Positions 42,891-52,701 are shown, numbered from the stretch's first letter. The stretch: DNA of 64,000 nt from Endozoicomonas sp. NE40 (GCF_040549045.1 NZ_JBEWTB010000002.1:837501-901500); one strand, 5' to 3'. A program made the numbers and translations. Notes: generated by a model not told the origin, from the letters alone.

Positions 42891-45800
42891 TCATTTTGAT
42901 GCAGGTCTGCTCACATCACCGGAGAATAGCTGATTCAGGGTGACCGAAGGTTCATCAAAACTGCCGGTAATCCGGTAGCGAATACTGGCTAACTGGTCAA
43001 CCTGCCGTCCAACCAGCTTATCCGCGAGATAGATGATACCCGCCACCTGCGGAGTTGTTCCAAACAGCACACTGAGAATAGGCAGGTTTGAAGTAACCGG
43101 CAATGTTACCACCAGACTGAGGTCCATGACCTCGTCCCTCGTGTTAATCAGACCATCCAGTTTGAAGTTAGAGGACGGCCCCTCAACGGTCAGAGGGTCT
43201 TCAAAGGTAATGATGCCATTATCGAAATCCAGCTGCCCTTTCAACGTATCAAAGCTCACACCGGAAGAATAAAGGTCAGAGAAGTCCAGTCTTATCCTCC
43301 GCAGTAGCGCTTCCGTGTTAAAGATACCAAAGAGCTTAAGCGCCCCTCCTGCACCACCATCCAGCTGTTTCAGGACTCCATTTTTATGGCGCAGTTTTAA
43401 AGAACCGTTAAGGGTACTCATGTTGACCCCCAGAGGTGATCCCTGCCACTCCAGCGAGGTTTCAATCCGGGTATCTTTAGCTTCTACCATAACGGGCAGA
43501 CCAAGGGACTCCTGCAGCTTATCCACATGCCTGCCCCTCAGCGATCCCTGGTATCGGGTCTGATGCTGGTCGTTAATGTATAGCCAGTCCAGCGCTCCGG
43601 TAAAGTTCATACCTTCTATGCCGGACTTTATATCACTGACACGCTTACCGTCTGGTATTGGCTGCATAATAAACGACAAATCACCTAAATTACGACGCCC
43701 GATTTTCAGTGAATCAATTTTAACAATCGCTGAAGGCAGCTCCCGGGGATTGACATTGACCAACCAGTCTTCCCTGCTTTCATCCCGATCTTCCTTTTCT
43801 TCCTGCTCAGGCAGTTCAGGCAGGTGCAGGCGGTTCATATCCAGCATAAACGGCAGAGATGGACGACTGGGGATTAACAACTGCCCGTCAACCGGCTCAC
43901 TGTTTACAGTCACCTCTGTATAATTTGCACCCAGCTTGACCCTGAGCATCAGGTCATTCCAGGAATAGTCGTCATAAATCAGCTTATCAATTTTAACATT
44001 ATTCATTTCCACCTGGGACAACAGGTTAAGCTCGTCCTCTCCGGGTGGCTGCCCATCAAAAGTGTCAAGCCATGGGCCAATATCCAGCTCTGGAATGGTA
44101 CCCGATATCAGAATTTTATCCGGCTCCATGGCGGGTAAAGCACCGCTTTCTCCCAGACGAACCGCTGCGGCCCTGAAGTCAAATTCCGGATCAAACAGAA
44201 AACGGGCTCGCCCGACATCACCCAGCCGGACAAATAACTCATTTCGATCCCTGAAGACATTCAACCTGATATCCATAGGATTCTTGTCTTCCGCAGCAAT
44301 ACCCAGGGGCGCTGGCAACTCAATTTCCAGACCTTCGAGGTCACTCTGAATAGAAAGTTGCGCCTGCAGGTCTCCGGAACTTTTCAGCATCAGGCTGCCT
44401 GTGTAATCAGCAGCGCCTTCCAGCAGGCTGAGAAAATCCAGTTCCAGCCAGCTCTGCAGAGAATCAGTAGCCATCTTCCCGCGCCAGTCCAGCTGCATGG
44501 TTTCATTGCCCCGATAATCAATGGTTGAAGCAATAGAGCCGCTGATTTTGCTCCCCAGGAATCGGGCTTCTACCTGCTCAGCCTGAAGGCCATTTTGCAA
44601 ATCATACGAGAATGCGCCACGAATCTGGTCAAGCTCCACATTCGGAGATTTTGTCGCGAAATAACCATTGCTGGTTTCCAGACCAATCTGAACACTGACC
44701 TTTTCAACATCCTCAATGGGTAAAGCCAGATTGAAATGACCTGAAAAATCGCCATCCATTGCCCAGTCTCTGGCGATCTCATCGGAGTATTCTGCCAGCG
44801 GTGTTTCAGTCAGCAGCCGTATAATATCTTTACCCGGTCCCTGAACCTTGCTGTCTAAATGCAGAGTCATCAGCTTATCGTTGAGGTCGAGCGACACTTT
44901 TGCCTGCTCCAGCACCGTATCAAAGGTTTTGCCACGCTCTGCCTCAATCAGAACCTCATCGTCATCAACAAATATCCGCCCCTTCAAACCAGTGACAGCA
45001 GGCCAGTCCGGATCATAGGCAAACTCACCTTCTTCAACATCGAAAAACAGGTTCCATAGCAAAGGCTCTTCCGCATCACTGTCCAGCGGGCCTTCCATAC
45101 TGAAACCGCCCTGGTGGATAGTTGCCCCGACGATAGCGGTTTCCAGCCACTCTGACAGGTCCTGGTTCAGTATATGAACAGGCAGGTATTTTTTAGCAAA
45201 CCGGGCATCACCATCAGCAATACCTATATCAATATCCAGATAGTTAGGTTCATTCGCCTTACGACCAAAAGGTATGTCCAGCAACATTGTGCCATTCAAC
45301 CAGCCTTCGTCGCCGACCACCGAAATATCATCACTCTTCAAACGATAGATGTCGTCCACAACATCCCAGTAGAGCCGGGCTTTGGCTGAATAAAAGGTCC
45401 ACTCGTCATGAAACAGCTCAGGAAAGCCAAGCTTGAAATCTTTGGTTTCCAGATCAAAATAGCCACTCAGGGTATTCATGTGTAACCAGCCTGACACATT
45501 GCCCGCCGATGGCGCACCTTCCCAGGCACCCACAGCGACATTGTCCAGTCTGGCTTTAGTCACGATAGAGCCGTCTGCCAGAGGGTCCCGGTCAGGCAGA
45601 TAACGGATCGTAATATCCCGAAGCGTTCCCGAAGGGTCCAGAGTACTGACCAGGTCAGCCGCTGACTCAGGCAGCAGTCCAGATTCAAGTGCCAGATGTT
45701 TAACCGGTGCCAGGTCAAGCGTTTTGACGGCAAAATTGATGGTCGTTTCACCCTGATGATGACCACGAACTTCAGCATTCTCAATCGACACCTGGTTCTC

Positions 45801-46778
45801 ACCCTGAGTCAGGCTGATGTTACTCAGCTCTGTACTCCAGTCCGAAATGACCGGTCCCTGACTGTAACCCATAGCCTTCAGCTCTGTACTAAAGGAAGCC
45901 GGGACGGTAGAGAGCTCTCCATCTGTGTCATAAACCATATCGGTTAATGCCAGATCACCGTCAACCTGCCAGTGACCGGTCTGAAAACGCCACTGGCTGT
46001 TAGCGTCTAAACGGGCAGCCTGTAGATATTGCCTGCAGTCGTCTACCAGCAGACAAAGTCTCGAAACGTCTGCCCCCTCAATGTCCAGCGCACCTGACCA
46101 GTCAGCATTCCAGCGATTAGTCCCGCTGCCATAAGCCGTAAATTCAACCGAACCCTCACCTACTTTTAGCAGCCACTCCAGTTGCTTCTGCCCGGACTTT
46201 TCACTTAATGACAGGTAGTGAGTGTCAAATACTACCGGCGACTGACCGTAAGGGAGCAGCTCCAGCTTAATATTGGTCAGGTCGACATAGCCCTGCATAC
46301 TGAGCCAGTGCATGGTCGTCTGGAGGTCGAAGGACCTGGACGGCTTCCGCTCTTCTTCCAGTTGCCTGATACCAAACAGCGACCAGTGTTTTTCGCCATC
46401 ACCTTCCAGCACAACGCTGATGGCATTGGCCTCAAGATGGTCAACAATCGGGGTGAAATTGAGAAAGGTCGCCACGGTGTTCAGTTCCACATCCAGCCGT
46501 TCGACCAGAAAAGCCGGTCGTCCGGCTTCATGACCCTGTAACCGCAGACCTCGTATTGTCAGTGTCGGGTTAATGCCGTCCCATTCGGGTTCCAGAACAT
46601 CAATAACAAAATCGGTATCCAGCTGATCATTCAGGTAACTAACAACACGCTCATGAAACAGAGGCAGCAGGCTGAAACTGACACGTACGCCAAGCGCCAG
46701 CAGGGCCAGTAACAGCAATCCGGCCAGCGCCAGTTTCAAACTCCAGCGTAAAACAGGCTTCAGAAGGTATAGCATCAA
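42891..46778 (-). CDS. yhdP: YhdP-family AsmA-like envelope protein
   Basis: 1295-residue protein anchored by one N-terminal membrane helix (LALAGLLLLALLALGVRVSF) with a very long periplasmic part, the DUF3971/AsmA-like layout. YhdP, TamB and YdbH are bridge-like proteins needed for phospholipid movement to the outer membrane. Family features include the N-terminal ERVVSYLNDQLDTDFVIDVL and the C-terminal AsmA-type block GGALKLFGIFNTEALLRRIR ending in AGIIYLADKLVGRQVDQLAS and YRITGSFDEP. Length matches the family (about 1260-1300). Position between rng and tldD is the usual one. Confidence 0.93.
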   Translation of the reverse strand: MMLYLLKPVLRWSLKLALAGLLLLALLALGVRVSFSLLPLFHERVVSYLNDQLDTDFVIDVLEPEWDGINPTLTIRGLRLQGHEAGRPAFLVERLDVELNTVATFLNFTPIVDHLEANAISVVLEGDGEKHWSLFGIRQLEEERKPSRSFDLQTTMHWLSMQGYVDLTNIKLELLPYGQSPVVFDTHYLSLSEKSGQKQLEWLLKVGEGSVEFTAYGSGTNRWNADWSGALDIEGADVSRLCLLVDDCRQYLQAARLDANSQWRFQTGHWQVDGDLALTDMVYDTDGELSTVPASFSTELKAMGYSQGPVISDWSTELSNISLTQGENQVSIENAEVRGHHQGETTINFAVKTLDLAPVKHLALESGLLPESAADLVSTLDPSGTLRDITIRYLPDRDPLADGSIVTKARLDNVAVGAWEGAPSAGNVSGWLHMNTLSGYFDLETKDFKLGFPELFHDEWTFYSAKARLYWDVVDDIYRLKSDDISVVGDEGWLNGTMLLDIPFGRKANEPNYLDIDIGIADGDARFAKKYLPVHILNQDLSEWLETAIVGATIHQGGFSMEGPLDSDAEEPLLWNLFFDVEEGEFAYDPDWPAVTGLKGRIFVDDDEVLIEAERGKTFDTVLEQAKVSLDLNDKLMTLHLDSKVQGPGKDIIRLLTETPLAEYSDEIARDWAMDGDFSGHFNLALPIEDVEKVSVQIGLETSNGYFATKSPNVELDQIRGAFSYDLQNGLQAEQVEARFLGSKISGSIASTIDYRGNETMQLDWRGKMATDSLQSWLELDFLSLLEGAADYTGSLMLKSSGDLQAQLSIQSDLEGLEIELPAPLGIAAEDKNPMDIRLNVFRDRNELFVRLGDVGRARFLFDPEFDFRAAAVRLGESGALPAMEPDKILISGTIPELDIGPWLDTFDGQPPGEDELNLLSQVEMNNVKIDKLIYDDYSWNDLMLRVKLGANYTEVTVNSEPVDGQLLIPSRPSLPFMLDMNRLHLPELPEQEEKEDRDESREDWLVNVNPRELPSAIVKIDSLKIGRRNLGDLSFIMQPIPDGKRVSDIKSGIEGMNFTGALDWLYINDQHQTRYQGSLRGRHVDKLQESLGLPVMVEAKDTRIETSLEWQGSPLGVNMSTLNGSLKLRHKNGVLKQLDGGAGGALKLFGIFNTEALLRRIRLDFSDLYSSGVSFDTLKGQLDFDNGIITFEDPLTVEGPSSNFKLDGLINTRDEVMDLSLVVTLPVTSNLPILSVLFGTTPQVAGIIYLADKLVGRQVDQLASIRYRITGSFDEPSVTLNQLFSGDVSRPASK

Positions 46779-46884
46779 CTATAAAACCTGCCGTAGTTCA
46801 TTCTTTGTCTTTCTCTCATACATTCAAAAAAGTGCGGCCAATATCGGCATAAATAAACCTGACATCGGCCCAATACCCCCCCTC

Positions 46885-46952
46885 ATCGTCATCCCCGCGA
46901 AGGCGGGGAACCACTGTTCGTGGTGGATTCCCACCTGCGTGGGAATGACGAT
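46885..46952. repeat. REP-like palindromic element between rng and yhdP
   Basis: The outer ends ATCGTCAT and ATGACGAT are complementary, and two internal hairpins (CCCCGCGAAGGCGGGG and TTCCCACCTGCGTGGGAA) flank a third (CCACTGTTCGTGG). The pattern CGTCAT(T)CCCGCGAAGGCGGGAATCC is a widely dispersed bacterial intergenic repeat. It sits in the 214-base gap. Confidence 0.8.
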
Positions 46953-46992
46953 AAGCTGGTATATTCTGCTTTGCAATTTCCTTTATCAATCT

Positions 46993-48465
46993 TCAGACAA
47001 GAATGACATCAAACTGTTCCTGACTGTACATAGGCTCAACCTGGAAGCGAATAGTTTTCTCAATAAACTCTTCAAGGTCAGCCACATTGCTGGATTCTTC
47101 ATCCAGCAGGCGATCCACTACTTTTTCAGAAGCCAGCACCGTGTAGCTTTTGCTGTCGTAGGCACGGACCGCCCGGAGAATCTCCCTGAAAACCTCGTAA
47201 CACACGGTTTCTGCCGTTTTCAGGCTACCCTTTCCATCACAGGTTGAGCAGGTTTCACACAGTACATTTTCCAGAGACTCCCGGGTGCGTTTGCGGGTCA
47301 TTTCCACCAGCCCAAGTTCGCTGACTCCGGTAATGTTGGTTTTCGCGTGATCTTTCTCCAGAGACTTTTCAAAGGTGCGCTGAACCTGACGCTGATGCTC
47401 CTGGTCGTCCATATCGATAAAGTCGATGATGATAATTCCCCCCAGGTTGCGCAGGCGCAGTTGGCGGGCAATGGCAACGGAGGCTTCCAGGTTGGTCTTG
47501 AAAATCGTCTCTTCCAGATTGCGATGACCAACAAATGCACCTGTGTTCACATCAATCGTCGTCATTGCTTCGGTCTGGTCGATAATCAGGTAGCCACCGG
47601 ACTTCAACTGAACCTTGCGGCTCAATGCCTTGTTAATCTCATCTTCAACCCCGAACAGGTCAAAGATAGGACGCTCACCCGGATAATATTCAACCCGCCC
47701 ATCCACCTGGGGTACCAGCTTTTTCACAAACTTGGAGACTTTGGTGAAGGTTTCTCTGGAGTCAATCCGGATCTTTTCAATATCCGGATCCACCAGATCG
47801 CGCATGGTGCGCAGAGACAGCGGCAGGTCTTCATAAATGGCCGCAGGCGCGCGGTTTTCCCTGATGGTTTCCAGCGTGGTATCCCACAACCGGTGCAGAA
47901 ACTGGATATCCGCCATCACTTCCGTTTCGCCAATGCCTTCGGCGGCGGTGCGTAAAATAAAGCCACCCTTGTCCTGACAATTTTCCTGCTCAATGCATTT
48001 CTCGACCAGCTGACGCAAACGTTCGCGTTCATCGGCGTCTTCAATACGCAGGGAAATGCCTACATGGTTGTTCTGTGGCATCAGCACAAGATAGCGTGCC
48101 GGAATGGAAATATGGGTAGTCAGGCGCGCTCCCTTGGTACCCAGAGGGTCTTTGGTCACCTGCACCACCAGCGACTGGCCTTCATGCACCAGTTCACCAA
48201 TGGGACGTTCTACCTGTTCGTCGGTTTTTTCACTGTTGCGTGGCGCGATCTCACTGGCATGAATAAACGCAGCCCGCTCCAGACCGATATCCACAAAAGC
48301 CGCCTGCATACCGGGCAACACCCTGACCACCTTGCCTTTGTAGATATTGCCCACAATACCGCGACTGCGGGCTCGCTCTATATAGATTTCCTGAAGGACT
48401 CCATTTTCTACCAGCGCCACCCGCGATTCCATCGGCGTGATATTCATCAGAATTTCTTCACTCAT
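46993..48465 (-). CDS. rng: Ribonuclease G
   Basis: 490-residue RNase E/G-family endoribonuclease that matures the 5' end of 16S rRNA and degrades selected mRNAs. An S1-type RNA-binding domain (GIVGNIYKGKVVRVLPGMQA, residues about 35-55) is followed by the catalytic core with DQTEAMTTIDVNTGAFVG (catalytic Asp) and GGIIIIDFIDM, and the zinc-link-type CETCSTCDGKG. The length equals E. coli RNase G, without the RNase E C-terminal scaffold. It follows maf by 79 bases in the mre cluster. Confidence 0.95.
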   Translation of the reverse strand: MSEEILMNITPMESRVALVENGVLQEIYIERARSRGIVGNIYKGKVVRVLPGMQAAFVDIGLERAAFIHASEIAPRNSEKTDEQVERPIGELVHEGQSLVVQVTKDPLGTKGARLTTHISIPARYLVLMPQNNHVGISLRIEDADERERLRQLVEKCIEQENCQDKGGFILRTAAEGIGETEVMADIQFLHRLWDTTLETIRENRAPAAIYEDLPLSLRTMRDLVDPDIEKIRIDSRETFTKVSKFVKKLVPQVDGRVEYYPGERPIFDLFGVEDEINKALSRKVQLKSGGYLIIDQTEAMTTIDVNTGAFVGHRNLEETIFKTNLEASVAIARQLRLRNLGGIIIIDFIDMDDQEHQRQVQRTFEKSLEKDHAKTNITGVSELGLVEMTRKRTRESLENVLCETCSTCDGKGSLKTAETVCYEVFREILRAVRAYDSKSYTVLASEKVVDRLLDEESSNVADLEEFIEKTIRFQVEPMYSQEQFDVILV

Positions 48466-48544
48466 TCCCTTCCCCTTAAGCTGGCATGGCAGTACACATC
48501 CAACGCTGTACCGATACCAGAAAAATCAAAACCAATAAAAAACA

Positions 48545-49132
48545 TTACAGGGAATGCCAGGGAGTGATGCCAAATTCGCTTAAAACGTCTGCGGTCTCCT
48601 GTAGTGGAAGTCCTACTACACCTGAATAGCTGCCTCGAATCGATTCAACCAGGATAGCTCCGTACCCCTGAATACCGTATGCACCCGCCTTGTCTGCAGG
48701 CTCACCCGTGGCGACATAGGCTTCAGCCCGAACCCGGTCAAAAGGAGTCATCTGCACCTGAGTGGTAGAAAGTCGAACGATGGTCTTATGCCCATTGGTT
48801 ACCGCTATGGCCGTCATCACTGCGTGACAGTTTCCACTTAATGACAACAGCATATCACAGGCCTGTTCAGGATTATTGGGTTTACCGAGTATTTTCGATC
48901 CCATGACAACGGAGGTATCGGCCGCCAGCAGGGGTATTTCCGGCAAACCTCTGGCCTGCACCTCCATCCAGCCAGCCCGGGCTTTTTCCCTTGCCATACG
49001 GCAAACATAATCCCCGGGGGCTTCATCGCCCTCCGGAGTTTCATCAATTTCAGACACCAGCTGCTGAAATGGTATGCCAATCTGTTGCAGTAATTCCTGC
49101 CGTCTTGGAGACTGGGAGGCCAGATAAATCAT
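48545..49132 (-). CDS. maf: Maf-family nucleoside triphosphate pyrophosphatase
   Basis: 195-residue Maf protein (YhdE type), hydrolysing non-canonical nucleoside triphosphates such as dTTP/UTP or modified forms. Signature motifs: LASQSPRRQELLQQIG at the N-terminus, AADTSVVMGSKILGKP near residue 69 and DKAGAYGIQGYGAILVESI near 147 with GSYSGVVGLPL. Position between mreD and rng is conserved in gammaproteobacteria. Start ATG 49132. Confidence 0.94.
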   Translation of the reverse strand: MIYLASQSPRRQELLQQIGIPFQQLVSEIDETPEGDEAPGDYVCRMAREKARAGWMEVQARGLPEIPLLAADTSVVMGSKILGKPNNPEQACDMLLSLSGNCHAVMTAIAVTNGHKTIVRLSTTQVQMTPFDRVRAEAYVATGEPADKAGAYGIQGYGAILVESIRGSYSGVVGLPLQETADVLSEFGITPWHSL

Positions 49133-49151
49133 ATTACTCGCTCATATCCGA

Positions 49152-49640
49152 TCATATTACCCGAAAGTAACGCCGCAGAAATCTCAACACCCCGGACACC
49201 CAGGGCCATAAGGCCGCACTGCTGACCGAAGGCAACAGGTACCATAACGAGGGAGGCGTTCCACCCAGCAGGGCTCGCATCCAAAGGTTGAGCATCTGGT
49301 ATAGCCCGATGATCACCAGCACCATGAACGCCTGTTGCCACCAGGGAAACATTCGCAGCCGCCGGTGCAGGCCCAGGCCAATGACGGCCACCAGTAGCAG
49401 TCCCATAGAACTCTGCCCAAAATACGTTCCCAGAAAAACATCAAGAACGATGCCGGTCAGAAAAGCGAACAACAGACCAAAGCGTTCCGGCAGCGCCATG
49501 ATCCAATATAAAATCACCATGGGAATCCATGCTGGCCGGGCAATGGATAACCAGGCAGGCATCGGCAGTATGCTCAACACATAAGCCACCAGCAGGCTGA
49601 CCCAAACCACCCAGTGAGCATTGGCTCTCTGTACACTCAT
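49152..49640 (-). CDS. mreD: Rod shape-determining protein MreD
   Basis: 162-residue inner-membrane protein with five to six hydrophobic segments, a part of the elongasome that positions cell-wall synthesis with MreB, MreC, RodA and PBP2. The text RPAWIPMVILYWIMALPERFG and LLFAFLTGIVLDVFLGTYFG is typical of MreD. Its start codon overlaps the mreC stop codon by 4 bases (ATGA), indicating translational coupling. Confidence 0.93.
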   Translation of the reverse strand: MSVQRANAHWVVWVSLLVAYVLSILPMPAWLSIARPAWIPMVILYWIMALPERFGLLFAFLTGIVLDVFLGTYFGQSSMGLLLVAVIGLGLHRRLRMFPWWQQAFMVLVIIGLYQMLNLWMRALLGGTPPSLWYLLPSVSSAALWPWVSGVLRFLRRYFRVI

Positions 49641-50569
49641 GAACCTTCTCCCTGTTGTCCGTCAGCCGTTTCAGCGCTTTCCTCTACGGCGCTACCCTCT
49701 ACTACTTCCTCTGGCGTTTCATCCAACGTCTGGTCAAGTATTGACTCATGGGGAGTACGGAAGACCAGCAGAACAAAACGGCTGCGATTCACTTCTGCCA
49801 GCAGCTGAATCTCCACGCTGGCAAACGCATCACCGGGTTTATGGGTAATCTTTCGGACTTTGCCCAGGGGATAGCCGGCAGGATAACGCTGTCCAAGCCC
49901 GGAACTGGTTAACAGGTCGCCTTCCCGTATATCTGCGGTATCAGGAATATGCATCAGCTCCATAGAGTCCGGCAGCCCGGTGCCAGCGGCAACAGCTCTG
50001 TAACCCGTACGGTTGACCTGTACCGGTATCCGGCTGGAGTTATCGGTTACCAGAACCACCCGGCTACTCAGCGGTGTGACTTCAACCACCTGCCCCATAA
50101 CACCATGGGCATCAACAATCGCCTGCCCTTCAAATACGCCGTTAAAAGAGCCTTTATTGATGGTGACGATATGCCTGAAAGGGTCCGGGTCCACCCCGAC
50201 AATCTCAGCCACCAGCACCTGTTCATCCACCAGTTCGGAGGAATTCAGCAGCTCGCGCAGGCGAATATTCTGTGCCGTCAGGCTGGCCAGTTTCTGAACC
50301 TTTTGTTCCAGAATCAGATTTTTGGCTTTGAGACGGGCGTTATCTTCCATCAGGTCGCTGCGGGAAGTCACAAACTCATCGGCCACGCCCCAGACCCGGG
50401 AAGGGATATCGGCAAGAAACTGAACCGGTGTTGCAGCGGCCGTCATCCAGTTACGGACAACGGATAAATAATTAAAACTGTGATCAACAAACAATAGCCC
50501 CAGAGACAGGAGCGTCAGCAGTACAAAGCGCGTTGCCAGTGATTGTTGTTGGCTGAATATCGGTTTGAT
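49637..50569 (-). CDS. mreC: Rod shape-determining protein MreC, apparently with a non-AUG start
   Basis: Periplasmic elongasome scaffold with one N-terminal membrane helix, a coiled coil (NARLKAKNLILEQKVQKL) and a beta-sheet domain (EIVGVDPDPFRHIVTINKGS, DNSSRIPVQVNRTGYRAVAAG). The first ATG, GTG or TTG in frame is a TTG at 50494, which would cut the conserved membrane helix. Upstream the frame stays open to a TAA and encodes KPIFSQQQSLATRFVLLTLL, matching MreC N-termini. The codon directly before it is ATC (50569), 7 bases after a perfect AGGAG. I therefore extend the gene to this ATC (310 residues). The C-terminal tail is acidic (TPEEVVEGSAVEESAETADG). Confidence 0.85.
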   Translation of the reverse strand: MKPIFSQQQSLATRFVLLTLLSLGLLFVDHSFNYLSVVRNWMTAAATPVQFLADIPSRVWGVADEFVTSRSDLMEDNARLKAKNLILEQKVQKLASLTAQNIRLRELLNSSELVDEQVLVAEIVGVDPDPFRHIVTINKGSFNGVFEGQAIVDAHGVMGQVVEVTPLSSRVVLVTDNSSRIPVQVNRTGYRAVAAGTGLPDSMELMHIPDTADIREGDLLTSSGLGQRYPAGYPLGKVRKITHKPGDAFASVEIQLLAEVNRSRFVLLVFRTPHESILDQTLDETPEEVVEGSAVEESAETADGQQGEGS

Positions 50570-50754
50570 AAAAGCGCTCCTTTTATCATCAAAAGCATGA
50601 AAGACATCATGCCATTAACGCACTATTTTTCCTTAACCCCGTTAAACGCGAAAAGGCCAAACAAGCAACCCTGTTTGACCTGTCGCAGGCTGGACAACCA
50701 TTCAGGCTTCCAACAGCTTCGGATGGGAAACCCACTCCGTTTGTGGAGTCGCCA

Positions 50755-51792
50755 TCAGTCGGTAGACAGCAGATCCATACGATGCTTATCCATCATTTCC
50801 AGCGCACGGCCACCACCACGGGCCACACAGGTCAGAGGGTCTTCAGCAATCAGAACCGGCAGCCCGGTTTCTTCACTGATCAGCTTGTCCAGATCGCGCA
50901 GCAACGCGCCACCACCGGTCAGCACCATGCCCCGTTCAGCAATGTCTGAAGCCAGTTCCGGTGGAGACTGTTCCAGAGCACTCTTGACCGCCTGAACAAT
51001 CGCACTGAGGGATTCCTGCAGCGCATCCAGAATTTCAGCACTGTTCAGCGTGAAGCTGCGCGGAATACCTTCTGCCAGATTGCGACCACGCACATCAATT
51101 TCCAGCAGTTCATCACTTGGGTAAGCAATCGCAATTTCCTGCTTGATGCGTTCTGCCGTAGCGTCACCAATCAGGCTGCCATAATTGCGACGAACATAGG
51201 TCACAATGGCATCGTCAAAGCGGTCACCACCGAGGCGGATAGACTCGGAATAAACCACACCACTCAGGGAGATAATAGCGATTTCAGTGGTACCACCACC
51301 GATATCCACTACCATGGAGCCACTGGCTTCCTCAACGGGCATACCGGCACCGATGGCTGCCGCCATTGGCTCCTCGATCAGGTATACCTCGCGGGCTCCG
51401 GCACCCATGACGGATTCGCGGATAGCCCGCCGTTCAACCTTGGTGGATTTACACGGCACACACACGAGAACCCGTGGGCTTGGTTGAATAAAACTGTTCT
51501 CATGCACCTTATTGATAAAGTGCTGGAGCATTCTTTCACACACGTCAAAGTCGGCAATAACGCCGTCTTTCATAGGACGAATCGCGGTGATATTGCCAGG
51601 CGTACGCCCCAGCATGCGCTTGGCGTCAGCACCAACCGCTACCACACTCTTTTGCGATCCCAGATTGCGAATGGCCACAACCGATGGCTCATTCAGGACA
51701 ATGCCCTTTTCACGGACATAGACCAGTGTATTGGCGGTTCCCAGGTCGATCGACAAATCGCTGGAAAACAGACCCCGTAACCTTTTCAGCAT
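50755..51792 (-). CDS. mreB: Rod shape-determining protein MreB (actin homologue)
   Basis: 345-residue bacterial actin that organises lateral cell-wall synthesis. Actin-fold nucleotide motifs are clear: SDLSIDLGTANTLVY (phosphate 1), SMVVDIGGGTTEIAI (phosphate 2) and ERGMVLTGGGALLRDLD (adenosine). Length matches the family. It leads the minus-strand mre cluster, with 185 bases to mreC containing a weak hairpin (50734-50749). gatC is divergent, as in Pseudomonas and relatives. Confidence 0.97.
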   Translation of the reverse strand: MLKRLRGLFSSDLSIDLGTANTLVYVREKGIVLNEPSVVAIRNLGSQKSVVAVGADAKRMLGRTPGNITAIRPMKDGVIADFDVCERMLQHFINKVHENSFIQPSPRVLVCVPCKSTKVERRAIRESVMGAGAREVYLIEEPMAAAIGAGMPVEEASGSMVVDIGGGTTEIAIISLSGVVYSESIRLGGDRFDDAIVTYVRRNYGSLIGDATAERIKQEIAIAYPSDELLEIDVRGRNLAEGIPRSFTLNSAEILDALQESLSAIVQAVKSALEQSPPELASDIAERGMVLTGGGALLRDLDKLISEETGLPVLIAEDPLTCVARGGGRALEMMDKHRMDLLSTD

Positions 51793-52362
51793 CTTGTGAG
51801 TTACCTTGACTCAAGGCTTTCTTTAAAATGGCGCAAACTCTATCAACGCATGATATTCAGAGCAAGCATCAAATCCTAGCACTTCTTTGTTCTGACAGGG
51901 TATTTACCTCATAAACCAGCCTGGTTCGGTGTGGTGAACAGCTAACAGCCTGAAATACACCTGTCCAGTGAAACCGGCTCTGAAGAATACGCATAATCTT
52001 TGCCAGTCACTGAATAATTCACCACTTCATGTCACAAAAACTACAAGCATAGTGAATTAATCCCGTCGTACATAAAAGTTACCGGAAAGTTGCTCAGGTG
52101 AAAACCACTTAGATCAATAGTTACGCAAGGTTTGTGTCAGTTTGGTCAATTTTTTTAAATAATTGTGAGTTTCCCCGACTGTGTTGCGTTGATCAGGTGG
52201 CAGCCCGGTTTATTGATTAAATCTCAACTTAATCACGCCAACACCTTGAGATTCCTCCCCATAGACCATACATTTAGCGATTATTTTTGATATTTGCACT
52301 GACACTTGCCTGTCAGTGCAAATACGTTCCCCCGATTCAAGCACCCGATTCCGGAGATCGCC
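51793..52362. other. Divergent intergenic region between mreB and gatC
   Basis: About 570 bases without a convincing gene. It is A+T-rich in its middle and must hold the mreB promoter(s) and the gatCAB promoter. The only strong structure is the perfect 13-bp inverted repeat at 52292-52323. I see no tRNA or small RNA with confidence. Confidence 0.6.
52292..52323. promoter_or_regulatory. Perfect 13-bp inverted repeat upstream of gatC
   Basis: ATTTGCACTGACA and TGTCAGTGCAAAT are perfectly complementary with a 6-base loop, 39 bases before the gatC start. No T-run follows on either strand. It could be an operator, or a hairpin in the gatCAB leader. Confidence 0.6.
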
Positions 52363-52650
52363 ATGGCTATTGATGCCTCTGAAATTCAGAAGGTTGCCCA
52401 TTTGGCACGCCTGTCTATTGATGACAGTCAGGTAGAAGCCACCGCTGGCACCATCAGTAAAATTCTGGATATGGTGGACCAGATGCAGTCTGTCAATACT
52501 GACAACGTAGAGCCTATGGCCCACCCTCTGGACGCTACCCAGCGTCTGCGTGAAGATGTTGTGACCGAGCCCAATAATCGCGAAAAACTGCAGAGCTGCG
52601 CGCCTGCAGTCGAGGACGGCCTGTTTCTGGTACCCAAAGTTATCGAGTGA
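52363..52650 (+). CDS. gatC: Asp-tRNA(Asn)/Glu-tRNA(Gln) amidotransferase subunit C
   Basis: 95-residue GatC, a small scaffold that holds GatA and GatB together. AIDASEIQKVAHLARLSIDD and the C-terminal LREDVVTEPNNREKLQSCAP with GLFLVPKVIE are family signatures. ATG 52363 follows CCGGAGA. First gene of gatCAB; its presence implies that Gln-tRNA and/or Asn-tRNA is made by the indirect amidation route. Confidence 0.95.
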   Translation: MAIDASEIQKVAHLARLSIDDSQVEATAGTISKILDMVDQMQSVNTDNVEPMAHPLDATQRLREDVVTEPNNREKLQSCAPAVEDGLFLVPKVIE

Positions 52651-52701
52651 TAACCAGAAGCAACCAGACCCACTCCTGAAACTCTGCGATTGACGAAGAT
52701 C

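Noticed and set aside
51793..52362. tRNA or small RNA gene in the mreB-gatC gap
   Set aside because: No cloverleaf pattern or promoter-terminator pair could be recognised; only the inverted repeat is supported.
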